Assembly: GCA_963836265.1 (NCBI GenBank)
Contig: CAWIIO010000004.1
Location: forward strand, 62,001-126,000
Reading direction: 5' to 3'
DNA from: CAIWHR01 sp963836265
GTDB taxonomy: Bacteria > Pseudomonadota > Gammaproteobacteria > Burkholderiales > Casimicrobiaceae
DNA length: 64,000 nt
Shown one piece after another: positions 1-8,591 of this stretch (positions are counted from its first letter, which is position 1; each line of letters opens with the position of its first letter). The notes beneath the pieces are model-generated. The model made no database searches. It was not told the DNA's origin and worked only from the letters and a program-made list of their open reading frames with translations. The position numbers and the translations under genes were made by a program.

Positions 1-51
1 AAGCTCGACCCGCATCTGACCGTCGCCATAATCCAGGAGTACGTCCTGCAT
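1..51 (-). CDS. Start of a LarA-like (DUF2088) protein, cut by the window edge
   Basis: Only the first 17 codons are inside the window (MQDVLLDYGDGQMRVEL). An AGAGGA ribosome-binding site lies 5 nt before the ATG at 51. The YGDG..RVEL pattern resembles the N-terminus of nickel-dependent lactate-racemase-like proteins, but 17 residues are too few for a firm assignment. It follows the epimerase gene by 27 nt on the same strand, so it is probably the last or a later gene of the same operon. Confidence 0.4.
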   Translation of the reverse strand, partial: MQDVLLDYGDGQMRVEL

Positions 52-78
52 GGGGTTCCTCTATGCTCCGTAGGTGAG

Positions 79-996
79 TCAACGCGATGAGACGATTCGC
101 AAATGTTCGGCCACGGCCGCTTCGATCGTGTAGTCCGGCTTCCAGCCGAATTCGTTCCGTGCCGCGCTGTCGTCGTAGGCGACCGGATAGGGCGAAAGCG
201 TGGACTCGCTCTTGGCAAGGGTCACCTTCGCCTCGGGTCGCATTTTCAGCGCGATGTCGACGACCTCACGAATGGAGTGCACGCCGCCCGCGACATTGAA
301 GATGCGCTGACCAATGCTTCTCGCCTCCCACAGCATCAGGATCGCCTTGACGGCGTCTTTCACGTAGAGCCAGTCGCCGCGCTCCTTTGGATTGGGAACG
401 GTAATGGCGTCCCCCCGCGCAATCGCGTCGAGGATCAGCGACGAGTACAGCGCCGTGATGCCGGTCGTTCGGCCCGGGCCGAAGACCCACGTGAACCGCA
501 ACGCGCGAGTATCGAGTCCGTGTTTTCGTGCGTACCATTGGAGCAGATGCTCGGACGCGAGCTTGGTCTGGCCGTAAATGGTTTCTGGATTCTTCGCCGC
601 ATCATCGGACACCGGCTCCGGGGCATCGCGGCCGAACACGGAGATCGAGCTGATCATGAAGAACTTGGGCACATTCAGGGCGACGCACGCGTCCATCAAA
701 ACCTGGGTCGAACCGAAATTCACCCGAAATCCGCGAACGGGATTTTCCTCGCACGGCCCCGCCAGGATCGCGCCCAGATGAAAGACGCCGTCCGGCCGAC
801 ATCCCATCATCGCGCGGTAAAGGTCGGCCGACGAGCCCAGATCGCCGCGGATGTAGTCGACGCGATCGCGATATTCCGCGAGCGCCGCCGGTTCCGCCGC
901 CAGGTCGAATACCGTTACGGAGTAGCCGCGGTCCAGCAGGGCCGGCACGAGGTAGGACCCGATGAACCCGGCACCGCCGGTGAGCAGGACTCGCAT
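79..996 (-). CDS. NAD(P)-dependent epimerase/dehydratase (extended SDR)
   Basis: A 305-residue protein of the extended short-chain dehydrogenase family, usual length for nucleotide-sugar epimerases and dehydratases. The N-terminal Rossmann motif GGAGFIG is at residues 7-13. The conserved serine lies in MISSISVFG and the catalytic YxxxK is YGQTK near residue 140; a GDWLYVKDAVKA segment matches the C-terminal substrate region of the family. The ATG at 996 is preceded by a purine-rich GAGAACC. It sits downstream of an ABC importer and upstream of a LarA-like gene, which suggests catabolism of a hydroxy- or sugar-acid rather than polysaccharide synthesis. The substrate cannot be read from sequence. 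Confidence 0.85.
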   Translation of the reverse strand: MRVLLTGGAGFIGSYLVPALLDRGYSVTVFDLAAEPAALAEYRDRVDYIRGDLGSSADLYRAMMGCRPDGVFHLGAILAGPCEENPVRGFRVNFGSTQVLMDACVALNVPKFFMISSISVFGRDAPEPVSDDAAKNPETIYGQTKLASEHLLQWYARKHGLDTRALRFTWVFGPGRTTGITALYSSLILDAIARGDAITVPNPKERGDWLYVKDAVKAILMLWEARSIGQRIFNVAGGVHSIREVVDIALKMRPEAKVTLAKSESTLSPYPVAYDDSAARNEFGWKPDYTIEAAVAEHLRIVSSR

Positions 997-1121
997 CGGT
1001 TCTCAGTCGACTGTCACGCCGAGTCGATCGTGCCCGCCGCGTGGCCCCGGCAGAGACGAAACAGGCAATGGCGGTGGCCAGTGTGCAAAGCCCGGGTCCT
1101 CCGCTCGGCGCCGAGCCGATG

Positions 1122-1140
1122 GGCGGGCCCTGAGCCCGCC
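1122..1140 (-). terminator. GC-rich hairpin downstream of the binding-protein gene
   Basis: A perfect 7-bp inverted repeat (GGCGGGC, 5-nt loop, GCCCGCC) lies in the 195-nt gap between the binding-protein gene and the epimerase gene. There is no T-run after it on the minus strand, so it may be an mRNA-stabilising or processing hairpin rather than a true terminator. Confidence 0.3.
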
Positions 1141-1191
1141 GAACCGGCAACGGCGGCGATTTCCTCGGCTGATTACGTCGCGTCTAATCGT

Positions 1192-2196
1192 TCAGGCCTT
1201 GACCGTGTCCAGGTAGGGCTTGGTCTCGAAATATTTGGACGCTGGCGTCGGGTTCTGGATGCCGCCGAAACGCACGAAGAAGTCCGTCACCTGCTGCAGC
1301 CACTTGGTGACCGTGCCGTCCGCGTACATCCGGCGCCACTCGCCCGACAAGAACATCTTCTGGGCCTTGTACTGCTCCTTCAGGTCGGAAAGCGGCACCT
1401 GCTGGTAGTAGTTCTTCTGCAGGGTTTCGAGCGCGGCGTCGGGGTTCTTGACGATGTAGTCGTTCGCGTCGACCCAGCCGCGAATGATGCGCGGCAAGAC
1501 GTCGTAGTTCTTCTCGTAGTAATCGGCACGCGTGGCCCAGCCGCCGACGATCGCGGCCTGCGGATAGTACGCGGAGGCGTCCACCAGCATCTTCGCATGC
1601 GGCACCTTGTCGCGGACGATGATATTGAACGGCACCCAGAGCGCCACCGCAGGCACGGCGCCGGAAATGAACGAAGCCACGGCCTCGGACATCCTCTGAT
1701 TGACGATCTCGACATCCTTGGTCGGATCGATGCCGTTGGCGCGCAGAGCGTTGTCGAGAAACACGTGTGCGGTGGTACCGGTCGTCGTCGAGATCTTCTT
1801 GCCCTTGAGGTCGGCGAAGCTCTTCACCCCCATGTCCTCGCGCACCCAGAGCTGCGCGGTGGCGAACTCGACGTCGTTGATCAGGAAAGCCTTGCCCTGG
1901 CCACGCGCCGGGAAGTTGGAGAGCACGGCGCCCGTCGCGAGCATGTCGATGCTGCCGCCGATCATCGCCTGAAAGATCTCGAGGCCGGTCGTGAACTGCA
2001 CCAGGTCGAGGTCGAGGCCCTGCTTTGCGAAGCTGCCGCGATTCATGCCGGTCCAGATCTGGCCGTCCACGGCCAGCGTGTGCAGGTAGCCGACCTTGAC
2101 CTTCGTGCGCCCCTGCGCGATTGCCGGAGCGCCAGCGACCGTCAGGCCGAGCGCCGCGCCGCTGCTTTGCAGAAACGTCCTTCGATTCATGCTCAT
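1192..2196 (-). CDS. ABC transporter substrate-binding protein (NMT1/SsuA-like), Tat-exported
   Basis: A 334-residue periplasmic binding protein of the NMT1/SsuA/TauA superfamily. The N-terminus carries a twin-arginine signal (NRRTFLQ) followed by a hydrophobic stretch and APAIAQG, a probable cleavage site. The TGLEIFQAMIGGSIDMLATG region and the later FADLKGKKISTTTG region are typical of this family, which binds nitrogen-, sulfur- or carboxylate-containing small molecules. The start at 2196 has a strong GAGGAGG ribosome-binding site. It is followed downstream by an epimerase and lies 17 nt after its ATPase gene, so it belongs to a complete importer. The ligand is unknown. Confidence 0.9.
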   Translation of the reverse strand: MSMNRRTFLQSSGAALGLTVAGAPAIAQGRTKVKVGYLHTLAVDGQIWTGMNRGSFAKQGLDLDLVQFTTGLEIFQAMIGGSIDMLATGAVLSNFPARGQGKAFLINDVEFATAQLWVREDMGVKSFADLKGKKISTTTGTTAHVFLDNALRANGIDPTKDVEIVNQRMSEAVASFISGAVPAVALWVPFNIIVRDKVPHAKMLVDASAYYPQAAIVGGWATRADYYEKNYDVLPRIIRGWVDANDYIVKNPDAALETLQKNYYQQVPLSDLKEQYKAQKMFLSGEWRRMYADGTVTKWLQQVTDFFVRFGGIQNPTPASKYFETKPYLDTVKA

Positions 2197-2213
2197 GGTC
2201 TCCTCCTCGTGGG

Positions 2214-3035
2214 TCAGTCGTACAAGCGTGTCGTTTGCCGTGCCTGCGCTGCGTACTCCTTCATCACCAGCTCGCGTACATGCGACCGGAGGTCGCCGAA
2301 CTCGGGCTTATCGTGCAGCGGCTCCGCCCTGGGGTGCGCGAAAGGCACCTCGATGATCTCGCGGATGCTGGCCGGCCGCGCGGTCATGACGACGATCCGA
2401 TCGGAGAGGTAGACCGCTTCCTCGACCGAATGGGTGATCAGCATCACGGTCTTGCCCTCGGTCTGCAACACTTCGATGAGCAGATCCTGCATGGCGCTTC
2501 GCGTCTGGGCGTCGAGCGCGCCGAAGGGCTCGTCCATCAGCAGGAACTCGGGCTTGACCGCGTACGCCCGCGCGATGGCGAGTCTCTGGCGCATCCCGCC
2601 CGAAAGCGTCTTCGGCCACGCGTTCGCGAAGTCCGCGAGGCCCATCAGGCGCATGTAGCGCTCGCAGATTTCCTCGCGCTCGCTTTGCGGCACCCGGCTC
2701 GCCCGCAGATGCAGGCCGAATGCGATGTTCTGCTTCACCGTCAACCATGGGAAGACACCGTACTCCTGGAAGATCACGCCGCGGTCGGGTCCCGGCGCGG
2801 TGACCGGCTGGCCGTCCAGCAGAACGGCGCCCGAGGTGGGCTTCTGGAAGCCGGCGACCAGATTCATCATCGTCGTCTTGCCGCAGCCCGACGGGCCGAT
2901 GATCGAAACGAACTCGCCTTCGTCGATCCCGTAGGACACGTCGTCGACGACCCCAAGCGGCCCGGAGGGCGTCTGGAACTCGACGGACACCCGGTCGAAC
3001 GAAATCCGGCCGTGCGCCACCGGCATCGCGCTCAT
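2214..3035 (-). CDS. ABC transporter ATP-binding protein (SsuB/TauB/NrtD type)
   Basis: A 273-residue ATPase subunit. It shows Walker A GPSGCGKTT, Q-loop IFQEYGVFPW, signature LSGGMRQRLAIARA, Walker B FLLMDEPFGALD and the switch histidine in LITHSVEEAV. The reading frame is open upstream to 3230, but the ATG at 3035 overlaps the stop of the permease gene (ATGA), the normal arrangement for translational coupling, and the family homology begins there. It energises import by the permease at 3032-3886 with the binding protein at 1192-2196. Confidence 0.92.
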   Translation of the reverse strand: MSAMPVAHGRISFDRVSVEFQTPSGPLGVVDDVSYGIDEGEFVSIIGPSGCGKTTMMNLVAGFQKPTSGAVLLDGQPVTAPGPDRGVIFQEYGVFPWLTVKQNIAFGLHLRASRVPQSEREEICERYMRLMGLADFANAWPKTLSGGMRQRLAIARAYAVKPEFLLMDEPFGALDAQTRSAMQDLLIEVLQTEGKTVMLITHSVEEAVYLSDRIVVMTARPASIREIIEVPFAHPRAEPLHDKPEFGDLRSHVRELVMKEYAAQARQTTRLYD

Positions 3036-3886
3036 GCGATTCGCTCCTGCCACGCGACGAGCCGCCGGGCAACCGCGCGCAATGCGAGATCCATCGCGAG
3101 CGCAATGAAGCCGATGCAGATGATCCCGACGTAGATGATGTCGAGCTGAAAGAACGCCGCCGCATTCTGGATGAGGGAGCCCAGCCCGAGCTGCGCTGCA
3201 ATCAGCTCGGAGGCGACCAGCGTGGCCCACGCCACCCCCAGCGCGACGCGCAGCGCAGTCAGCGTGTGCGGCACCGCAAGCGGGACGACGACCTTGAGAA
3301 AGATCTCCAGGTCCGTCGCGCCGAGCGTGCGGGCGACCCGCACGTAGATCGGACTGATTTGCGAAATGCCCTCGTACATCACGATGACGCCCGAAAAGAA
3401 CGACGCATAGAAAAGAATCACCACTTTGGCCGTTTCACCGATGCCGAAGTAGACGATGACGAGAGGAATCAGTGCAATCGGCGGCAGCGCGCGAAAGAAG
3501 TTGAGCAGCGGGTCGATAAAGCGGCGTACCTCGCGATACCAGCCCAGCACGAAGCCCACCGGCACGGCGAGCAGAATACCGAACGCCACGCCGAGGACTA
3601 CGCGCTGGGTGGACATCCAGACATCTTGCGGCAGCCTCTGGCCAGAGAGCGACAGAAACCGCGCCGCGACCGCGTGCGGCGTCGGCACCAACGCGGGGTT
3701 GACGAGCCCGCTGTAATGGATCCCGTACCAGATGAGCACGATTGCCACCCACGGCGCGAAGATCAGTATCGTGCGGCGCAGAATCGACAATTCGGTGGCC
3801 GCTCCTATCGTACGGGTTCGACGGTGGCCCAGCGCGATGCCGGCAGGGAGCAGGGAATCGACAAGATGACTGGCAAAATAACCCAT
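3032..3886 (-). CDS. ABC transporter permease (SsuC/TauC type)
   Basis: An inner-membrane permease of about 284 residues with six or so hydrophobic segments. The cytoplasmic EAA loop, which contacts the ATPase, is visible as EGISQISPIYVRVARTLGA followed by hydrophobic and proline-rich LKVVVPLAVPHTL. I chose the ATG at 3886; the frame is open six codons further to a TTG at 3904, and a later start close to the ILRRTILIF segment is also possible because the first 40 residues look unlike the family. First gene of the importer operon. Confidence 0.88.
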   Translation of the reverse strand: MGYFASHLVDSLLPAGIALGHRRTRTIGAATELSILRRTILIFAPWVAIVLIWYGIHYSGLVNPALVPTPHAVAARFLSLSGQRLPQDVWMSTQRVVLGVAFGILLAVPVGFVLGWYREVRRFIDPLLNFFRALPPIALIPLVIVYFGIGETAKVVILFYASFFSGVIVMYEGISQISPIYVRVARTLGATDLEIFLKVVVPLAVPHTLTALRVALGVAWATLVASELIAAQLGLGSLIQNAAAFFQLDIIYVGIICIGFIALAMDLALRAVARRLVAWQERIA

Positions 3887-4494
3887 GCCACCGATCTTTC
3901 GCAACAGTCGATCGCGTGCGACGTGGAATGCCGGGATCGTGCTGGAGAAGGTTTGTGTGCGAACGGGGAGCCCGACGGCGACGATGAAAACGCCGAGTTT
4001 CTGTCGTCGAATGTTGCGGCGATGCTCGTCGTCGCCGGTTTGCCTCGAGGATCAGCGGCGGCTGCGCCGATCACCTATCGGTAGGCCGCCATCGCGGCAT
4101 ACAGGGTTGCGTGTACCAGGAGGCGAATCCGCTTGCAGGCCTTCCGCAACGATGCGAATCAACGGCTCGCTGCCGGGCGGGCCGTCTTTGCGGATCAACT
4201 GTGATTGTCGTGGCAGCGGACCGATCCGCGCGCGCGCCTCCGAGCCCTCCATCTCGCGAAGCGCGCCCTCAGGTACTGTACCCCCCCAATTTCGGGGCCG
4301 GTTCCCTTTGCGATCGGCGGAGACAGGTGTACACGTGTCATCCATCCTTGCTGTTAGAGGGCCGACTGCGCATCTTCGCCATGCTGGATGGTCGGACGAT
4401 GTCGAGTTGATGGCCAGCGCGGCTGCGGTCGGCAGAACAGCGATCAACTACATCGTGACCTTTAGCATCCGCCGTGAGAATGGCGTGGCTGGTT
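3887..4494. other. Intergenic stretch, 608 bp
   Basis: No convincing gene. It separates the upstream end of the importer operon from the 3' end of the PKD-protein gene, both on the minus strand, so it should hold the importer promoter and the end of the PKD transcript. A run of six cytosines at about 4284-4289 and GC-rich, low-information translations in all frames argue against coding. I see no clear terminator with a T-run. Confidence 0.5.
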
Positions 4495-7400
4495 TCAAAT
4501 ACCTGGCGTCAGCGTGACGCTGTCGATGAAGGTCGTCTTGTCGCTGGCATCGGTGCCGGTCAAGGCGATTGTGTGGGCGCCGGCGGTCGCGATCGCGAAC
4601 GTAACGCTGTACGGCGCGAAGGTCGTGCTTGCGGGCGTTATCGTCGCGCCGACCTGGACGCCGTCGACACTGACCCGGATCGGCTGCACGTAGGGAGCAA
4701 CACAGCAGTTCCTCCGTGCCGCCCAGAGCGCAAGCGTATGGTTGCCGGCATTCAGGCTGAGCGTCTGGGTCATGCTGCCGGTGTACTGAATGAAGGCGGT
4801 CTGAGTGGCCTCCGGCGCGGGGAGCGCACCCAACGCGCTGCCGTTACCCTGAATGCCGCTGGGCCCGCTGAATATCCAGCCCACGCCTGGGCTACCGGGG
4901 GTGTACTGATAGCCGCTGCCCAAACCCGGGATTTCGAAACCGCCGTTAATTAGCGACGAAGGAGGTGCCCCGGGGGTCAACGTAACGTTGTCGATGAAGG
5001 TCGTCTTGTCGCTGGCATCGGTGCCGGTCAAGGCGATCGTATGGGCGCCGGCGGCCGCCACCACAAACGTGATGCTGAACGGGGTGAACGTCGTGCTCGC
5101 TGGCGATATCAGCGCGCCGACCTGGACGCCGTCGACACTGACCCGGATCGGCTGCACGTAGGGAGCCACGCAGCAGTACCGCTGAGCCGCCCGGAGCGCC
5201 AGCGTATAGGTCCCGGCATTCAGGCTGAGCGTCTGGGTGAGGCCCCCCGTGGCCTGAATAAATGCGGTCTGAGTGCCATCCGGCGCGGGGAGCGCGCCAA
5301 ACGCGCTGCCGTTAGTCTGAATGCCACTGGGCCCGCTGAATGTCCAGCCCACGCCTGGGCTGGCGGGGTCGTACTGGTAGCCGCCACCCAAGGCCGGGAT
5401 TTCGAAGCTGGCGTTGACCAGCGATGACGCCGGCGAGCTCGCCGTGACGTAGTTGCTGCGGGTCTGGGTGTTGCTGCCGCCCGGGCCGGTAACGGTGAGC
5501 TTTACCGTATAAGTACCGGCGGCGGAATAGACGTGGCTGGGACTGGCGGCAGTACTGGTGCCGCCATCGCCGAAGGTCCAGGCGTAGCTGGTGATGCTGC
5601 CGGTGGAGGTGTTGGTGAAGGCGACGGTGAGCGGCGCCCCGCCCAAGGTGGGGCTGCCGCTGAACTGGGCCCCCGGCGGCGGCGGCGGCGCTGTGATGGT
5701 CACATAGTTGCTGCGGGTCTGGGTGTTGCTGCCGCCGGGCCCGGTGACGGTGAGCTTGACCGTGTAGACGCCGGCCGCTGCATACACGTGGCTGGGACTG
5801 GCGGCGGTACTGGTGCCGCCGTCGCCGAAGGTCCAGGCGTAGCTGGTGATGCTGCCGGTGGAGGTGTTGGTAAAGGCGACGGTGAGCGGGGCCACGCCGG
5901 AGGTGGGGCTGCCGGTGAATTGCGCGACCGGGGTGGCGGTGGTGACGGTCACATAGTTGCTGCGGGTCTGGGTGTTGCTGCCGCCGGGGCCGGTGACGGT
6001 GAGCTTTACCGTATAAGTACCGGCGGCGGAATAGACGTGGCTGGGACTGGCGGCGGTACTGGTGCCGCCATCGCCGAAGGTCCAGGCGTAGCTGGTGATG
6101 CTGCCGGTGGAGGTGTTGGTAAAGGCGACGGTGAGCGGGGCCACGCCGGAGGTGGGGCTGCCGGTGAATTGCGCGACCGGGGTGGCGGTGGTGACGGTCA
6201 CATAGTTGCTGCGGGTCTGGGTGTTGCTGCCGCCGGGGCCGGTGACGGTGAGACTCACCGTGTAGACGCCGGCCGCTGCGTACACGTGGCTGGGACTGGC
6301 GGCGGTACTGGTGCCGCCATCGCCGAAGGTCCAGGCGTAGCTGGTGATGCTGCCGGTGGAGGTGTTGGTAAAGGCGACGGTGAGCGGGGCCACGCCGGAG
6401 GTGGGGCTGCCGGTGAATTGCGCGACCGGGGTGGCGGTGGTGACGGTCACATAGTTGCTGCGGGTCTGGGTGTTGCTGCCGCCGGGGCCGGTGACGGTGA
6501 GACTCACCGTGTAGACGCCGGCCGCTGCATACACGTGGCTGGGGCTGGCGGCGGTACTGGTGCCGCCATCGCCGAAGGTCCAGGCGTAGCTGGTGATGCT
6601 GCCGGTGGAGGTGTTGGTAAAGGCGACGGTGAGCGGGGCCACGCCGGAGGTGGGGCTGCCGGTGAATTGCGCGACCGGGGTGGCGGTGGTGACGGTCACA
6701 TAGTTGCTGCGGGTCTGGGTGTTGCTGCCGCCGGGGCCGGTGACGGTGAGACTCACCGTGTAGACGCCGGCCGCTGCGTACACGTGGCTGGGACTGGCGG
6801 CGGTACTGGTGCCGCCATCGCCGAAGGTCCAGGCGTAGCTGGTGATGCTGCCGGTGGAGGTGTTGGTAAAGGCGACGGTGAGCGGGGCCACGCCGGAGGT
6901 GGGGCTGCCGGTGAATTGCGCGACCGGGGTGGCGGTGGTGACGGTCACATAGTTGCTGCGGGTCTGGGTGTTGCTGCCGCCGGGGCCGGTGACGGTGAGA
7001 CTCACCGTGTAGACGCCGGCCGCTGCGTACACGTGGCTGGGACTGGCGGCGGTACTGGTGCCGCCATCGCCGAAGGTCCAGGCGTAGCTGGTGATGCTGC
7101 CGGTGGAGGTGTTGGTAAAGGCGACGGTGAGCGGGGCCACGCCGGAGGTGGGGCTGCCGGTGAATTGCGCGACCGGGGTGGCGGTGGTGACGGTCACATA
7201 GTTGCTGCGGGTCTGGGTGTTGCTGCCGCCGGGGCCGGTGACGGTGAGACTCACCGTGTAGACGCCGGCCGCTGCGTACACGTGGCTGGGACTGGCGGCG
7301 GTACTGGTGCCGCCATCGCCGAAGGTCCAGGCGTAGCTGGTGATGCTGCCGGTGGAGGTGTTGGTAAAGGCGACGGTGAGCGGGGCCACGCCGGAGGTGG

Positions 7401-8268
7401 GGCTGCCGGTGAATTGCGCGACCGGGGTGGCGGTGGTGACGGTCACATAGTTGCTGCGGGTCTGGGTGTTGCTGCCGCCGGGGCCGGTGACGGTGAGACT
7501 CACCGTGTAGACGCCGGCCGCTGCATACACGTGGCTGGGGCTGGCGGCGGTACTGGTGCCGCCATCGCCGAAGGTCCAGGCGTAGCTGGTGATGCTGCCG
7601 GTGGAGGTGTTGGTAAAGGCGACGGTGAGCGGGGCCACGCCGGAGGTGGGGCTGCCGGTGAATTGCGCGACCGGGGTGGCGGTGGTGACGGTCACATAGT
7701 TGCTGCGGGTCTGGGTGTTGCTGCCGCCGGGGCCGGTGACGGTGAGACTGACCGTATAGACGCCGGCCGCTGCGTACACGTGGCTGGGGCTGGCGGCGGT
7801 ACTGGTGCCGCCGTCGCCGAAGGTCCAGGCGTAGCTGGTGATGCTGCCGGTCGACGCATTCAAGAAGTTGAGAGCGAGTGGGGCAGGCCCCGTGGTGGTG
7901 CTCGCCGTAAACTGAGCAATAGGCGCACTGTACGGTACAGTAGCGGCCACATCATTGGAAAAGCCACTTTCCGTGTGCGATGCGTCATAGGCGGTGACGA
8001 CAAAGTGATAGGTCGCGCCTTCGACCAAATTGGGAACGGCATAGCCCGTCGTGTTGCCGACGTCGATTTTCGACGGATAGTTGCCGATGGCCGGACCGTA
8101 GTAAACCTCATACCCAGCTAAGCTGGGACTGTTCACCGGGTTCCAGGCTAGGCTCACGCTGGCAGCAAGAGCGGCGGCCGCCCAAAGGAACAAGCCAAAG
8201 AACAGGCCGATCGACCGCGCAACGTCGGTCAACGCTCTCGAGTGGCTACGCGCAGGGACCGCGGCCAA
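4495..8268 (-). CDS. Secreted FnIII/PKD-repeat protein with ten PKD domains and two C-terminal jelly-roll-like repeats
   Basis: A probable secreted matrix protein of 1257 residues. The start is read as the TTG at 8268: it follows a GGGAGG ribosome-binding site, and the homologous gene at 53730-54641 has ATG at exactly this place. The open frame continues upstream to 8337 but that codon is inside a riboswitch. Order: signal peptide ending near ALAAS (about residue 35); a fibronectin-III-like domain (to about 112); ten PKD domains with YAWTFGDGGTSTAASPSHVY cores (about 116-945); then two copies of a NxxFEIP...VGW.FSGPSGI module (about 950-1257) resembling secreted carbohydrate-binding jelly rolls. 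No PEP-CTERM or LPXTG anchor is seen. PKD and FnIII domains are usual in extracellular adhesins and polysaccharide-active proteins. Expression is probably controlled by the c-di-GMP riboswitch just upstream. A long antisense frame over the repeats is a composition artefact. Confidence 0.88.
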   Translation of the reverse strand: MAAVPARSHSRALTDVARSIGLFFGLFLWAAAALAASVSLAWNPVNSPSLAGYEVYYGPAIGNYPSKIDVGNTTGYAVPNLVEGATYHFVVTAYDASHTESGFSNDVAATVPYSAPIAQFTASTTTGPAPLALNFLNASTGSITSYAWTFGDGGTSTAASPSHVYAAAGVYTVSLTVTGPGGSNTQTRSNYVTVTTATPVAQFTGSPTSGVAPLTVAFTNTSTGSITSYAWTFGDGGTSTAASPSHVYAAAGVYTVSLTVTGPGGSNTQTRSNYVTVTTATPVAQFTGSPTSGVAPLTVAFTNTSTGSITSYAWTFGDGGTSTAASPSHVYAAAGVYTVSLTVTGPGGSNTQTRSNYVTVTTATPVAQFTGSPTSGVAPLTVAFTNTSTGSITSYAWTFGDGGTSTAASPSHVYAAAGVYTVSLTVTGPGGSNTQTRSNYVTVTTATPVAQFTGSPTSGVAPLTVAFTNTSTGSITSYAWTFGDGGTSTAASPSHVYAAAGVYTVSLTVTGPGGSNTQTRSNYVTVTTATPVAQFTGSPTSGVAPLTVAFTNTSTGSITSYAWTFGDGGTSTAASPSHVYAAAGVYTVSLTVTGPGGSNTQTRSNYVTVTTATPVAQFTGSPTSGVAPLTVAFTNTSTGSITSYAWTFGDGGTSTAASPSHVYAAAGVYTVSLTVTGPGGSNTQTRSNYVTVTTATPVAQFTGSPTSGVAPLTVAFTNTSTGSITSYAWTFGDGGTSTAASPSHVYSAAGTYTVKLTVTGPGGSNTQTRSNYVTVTTATPVAQFTGSPTSGVAPLTVAFTNTSTGSITSYAWTFGDGGTSTAASPSHVYAAAGVYTVKLTVTGPGGSNTQTRSNYVTITAPPPPPGAQFSGSPTLGGAPLTVAFTNTSTGSITSYAWTFGDGGTSTAASPSHVYSAAGTYTVKLTVTGPGGSNTQTRSNYVTASSPASSLVNASFEIPALGGGYQYDPASPGVGWTFSGPSGIQTNGSAFGALPAPDGTQTAFIQATGGLTQTLSLNAGTYTLALRAAQRYCCVAPYVQPIRVSVDGVQVGALISPASTTFTPFSITFVVAAAGAHTIALTGTDASDKTTFIDNVTLTPGAPPSSLINGGFEIPGLGSGYQYTPGSPGVGWIFSGPSGIQGNGSALGALPAPEATQTAFIQYTGSMTQTLSLNAGNHTLALWAARRNCCVAPYVQPIRVSVDGVQVGATITPASTTFAPYSVTFAIATAGAHTIALTGTDASDKTTFIDSVTLTPGI
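5442..7938 (-). repeat. Tandem array of ten 249-bp PKD-encoding units
   Basis: The boundary motif (gtcacatagttgctgcgggt on the plus strand) recurs at about 5698, 5947, 6196, 6445, 6694, 6943, 7192, 7441 and 7690, a strict 249-bp period (83 codons), with a diverged copy at about 5442. Units in the middle differ by only a few bases, while the first (promoter-proximal) and last two are more diverged, including a C-rich linker encoding five prolines. Such near-identity indicates recent amplification or gene conversion and predicts copy-number variation between strains and assembly collapse. Confidence 0.95.
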
Positions 8269-8301
8269 AGTGCCTCCCAACAACAACGGCCAAGAGCCAC
8301 C
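8269..8301 (-). promoter_or_regulatory. Ribosome-binding site with imperfect upstream anti-SD, PKD gene 1
   Basis: On the minus strand the ribosome-binding region GAGGCACT (8269-8276) immediately precedes the TTG start. GGTGGCTC at 8294-8301 can pair with it with one G-G mismatch and one wobble. The equivalent pair upstream of PKD gene 2 is a perfect 8-bp match, so this looks like the diverged version of the same translation-control hairpin placed between riboswitch and start codon. Confidence 0.4.
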
Positions 8302-8305
8302 AGGG

Positions 8306-8392
8306 CCATCCTTGGCAGCCAGGCTGCCGTGTCCCATTCAGGGATTTAGGCCCTCGGCTTTGCGTCCCACCCTTTCGGATGGTTTGCCTTTT
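8306..8392 (-). promoter_or_regulatory. Cyclic-di-GMP-I (GEMM-I) riboswitch, PKD gene 1
   Basis: Read on the minus strand, the leader contains the GEMM-I signature in order: GGCAAACC, a P1b-type hairpin closed by a GAAA loop (ATCCGAAAGGGT), the invariant GGGACGCAAAGCC, then GGCCTAAA, a variable stem, and a closing CCAAGGATGG that pairs with the 5' arm region. These blocks and their order match the Vc2 class of c-di-GMP-I aptamers. It ends about 30 nt before the ribosome-binding site of the PKD gene and lies wholly in the leader, so binding of c-di-GMP should control expression of this secreted protein. Confidence 0.9.
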
Positions 8393-8562
8393 TCGAAACC
8401 GGAAACGGTATGACAATCAAGTGAAAACTATGGCGGTTGACCGAGCAAGGGTCACGCTCGCCCAGCGGACTGGGCAAACCCTCGCACGGCGCAATTCACC
8501 GACGATCCCACCTTGTCTGTGGCGCGACCGCGCCAAGCTTAGCTTCGTTGAAATCTATCATG

Positions 8563-8591
8563 ACAATAGCATTGAAATCGTGTTCTGCCAA
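8563..8591 (-). promoter_or_regulatory. Promoter of PKD gene 1 (sigma-70-like with extended -10)
   Basis: On the minus strand TTGGCA (8586-8591) and TATTGT (8563-8568) are separated by 17 nt, and the -10 hexamer is preceded by TGC, an extended -10. The element ATGCTATTGTCAT (8560-8572) is identical in front of PKD gene 2 and the beta-helix gene. Predicted transcription start is near 8555, giving a leader of about 160 nt before the riboswitch. Confidence 0.55.

Noticed and set aside
103..2412. A 769-codon plus-strand open frame
   Set aside because: Antisense to the epimerase and binding-protein genes, which have clear family motifs; its Arg/His-rich translation is typical of shadows in GC-rich DNA.
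5442..7938. Regular repeats considered as a CRISPR array
   Set aside because: The 249-bp period is far longer than repeat-spacer units, there are no unique spacers, and the unit is an in-frame PKD domain.
5533..8121. An 862-codon glycine-rich open frame on the plus strand across the PKD repeats
   Set aside because: It is the antisense shadow of the 249-bp PKD repeats. The minus frame has signal peptide, FnIII and PKD domains, promoter and riboswitch; the plus frame has none of these.
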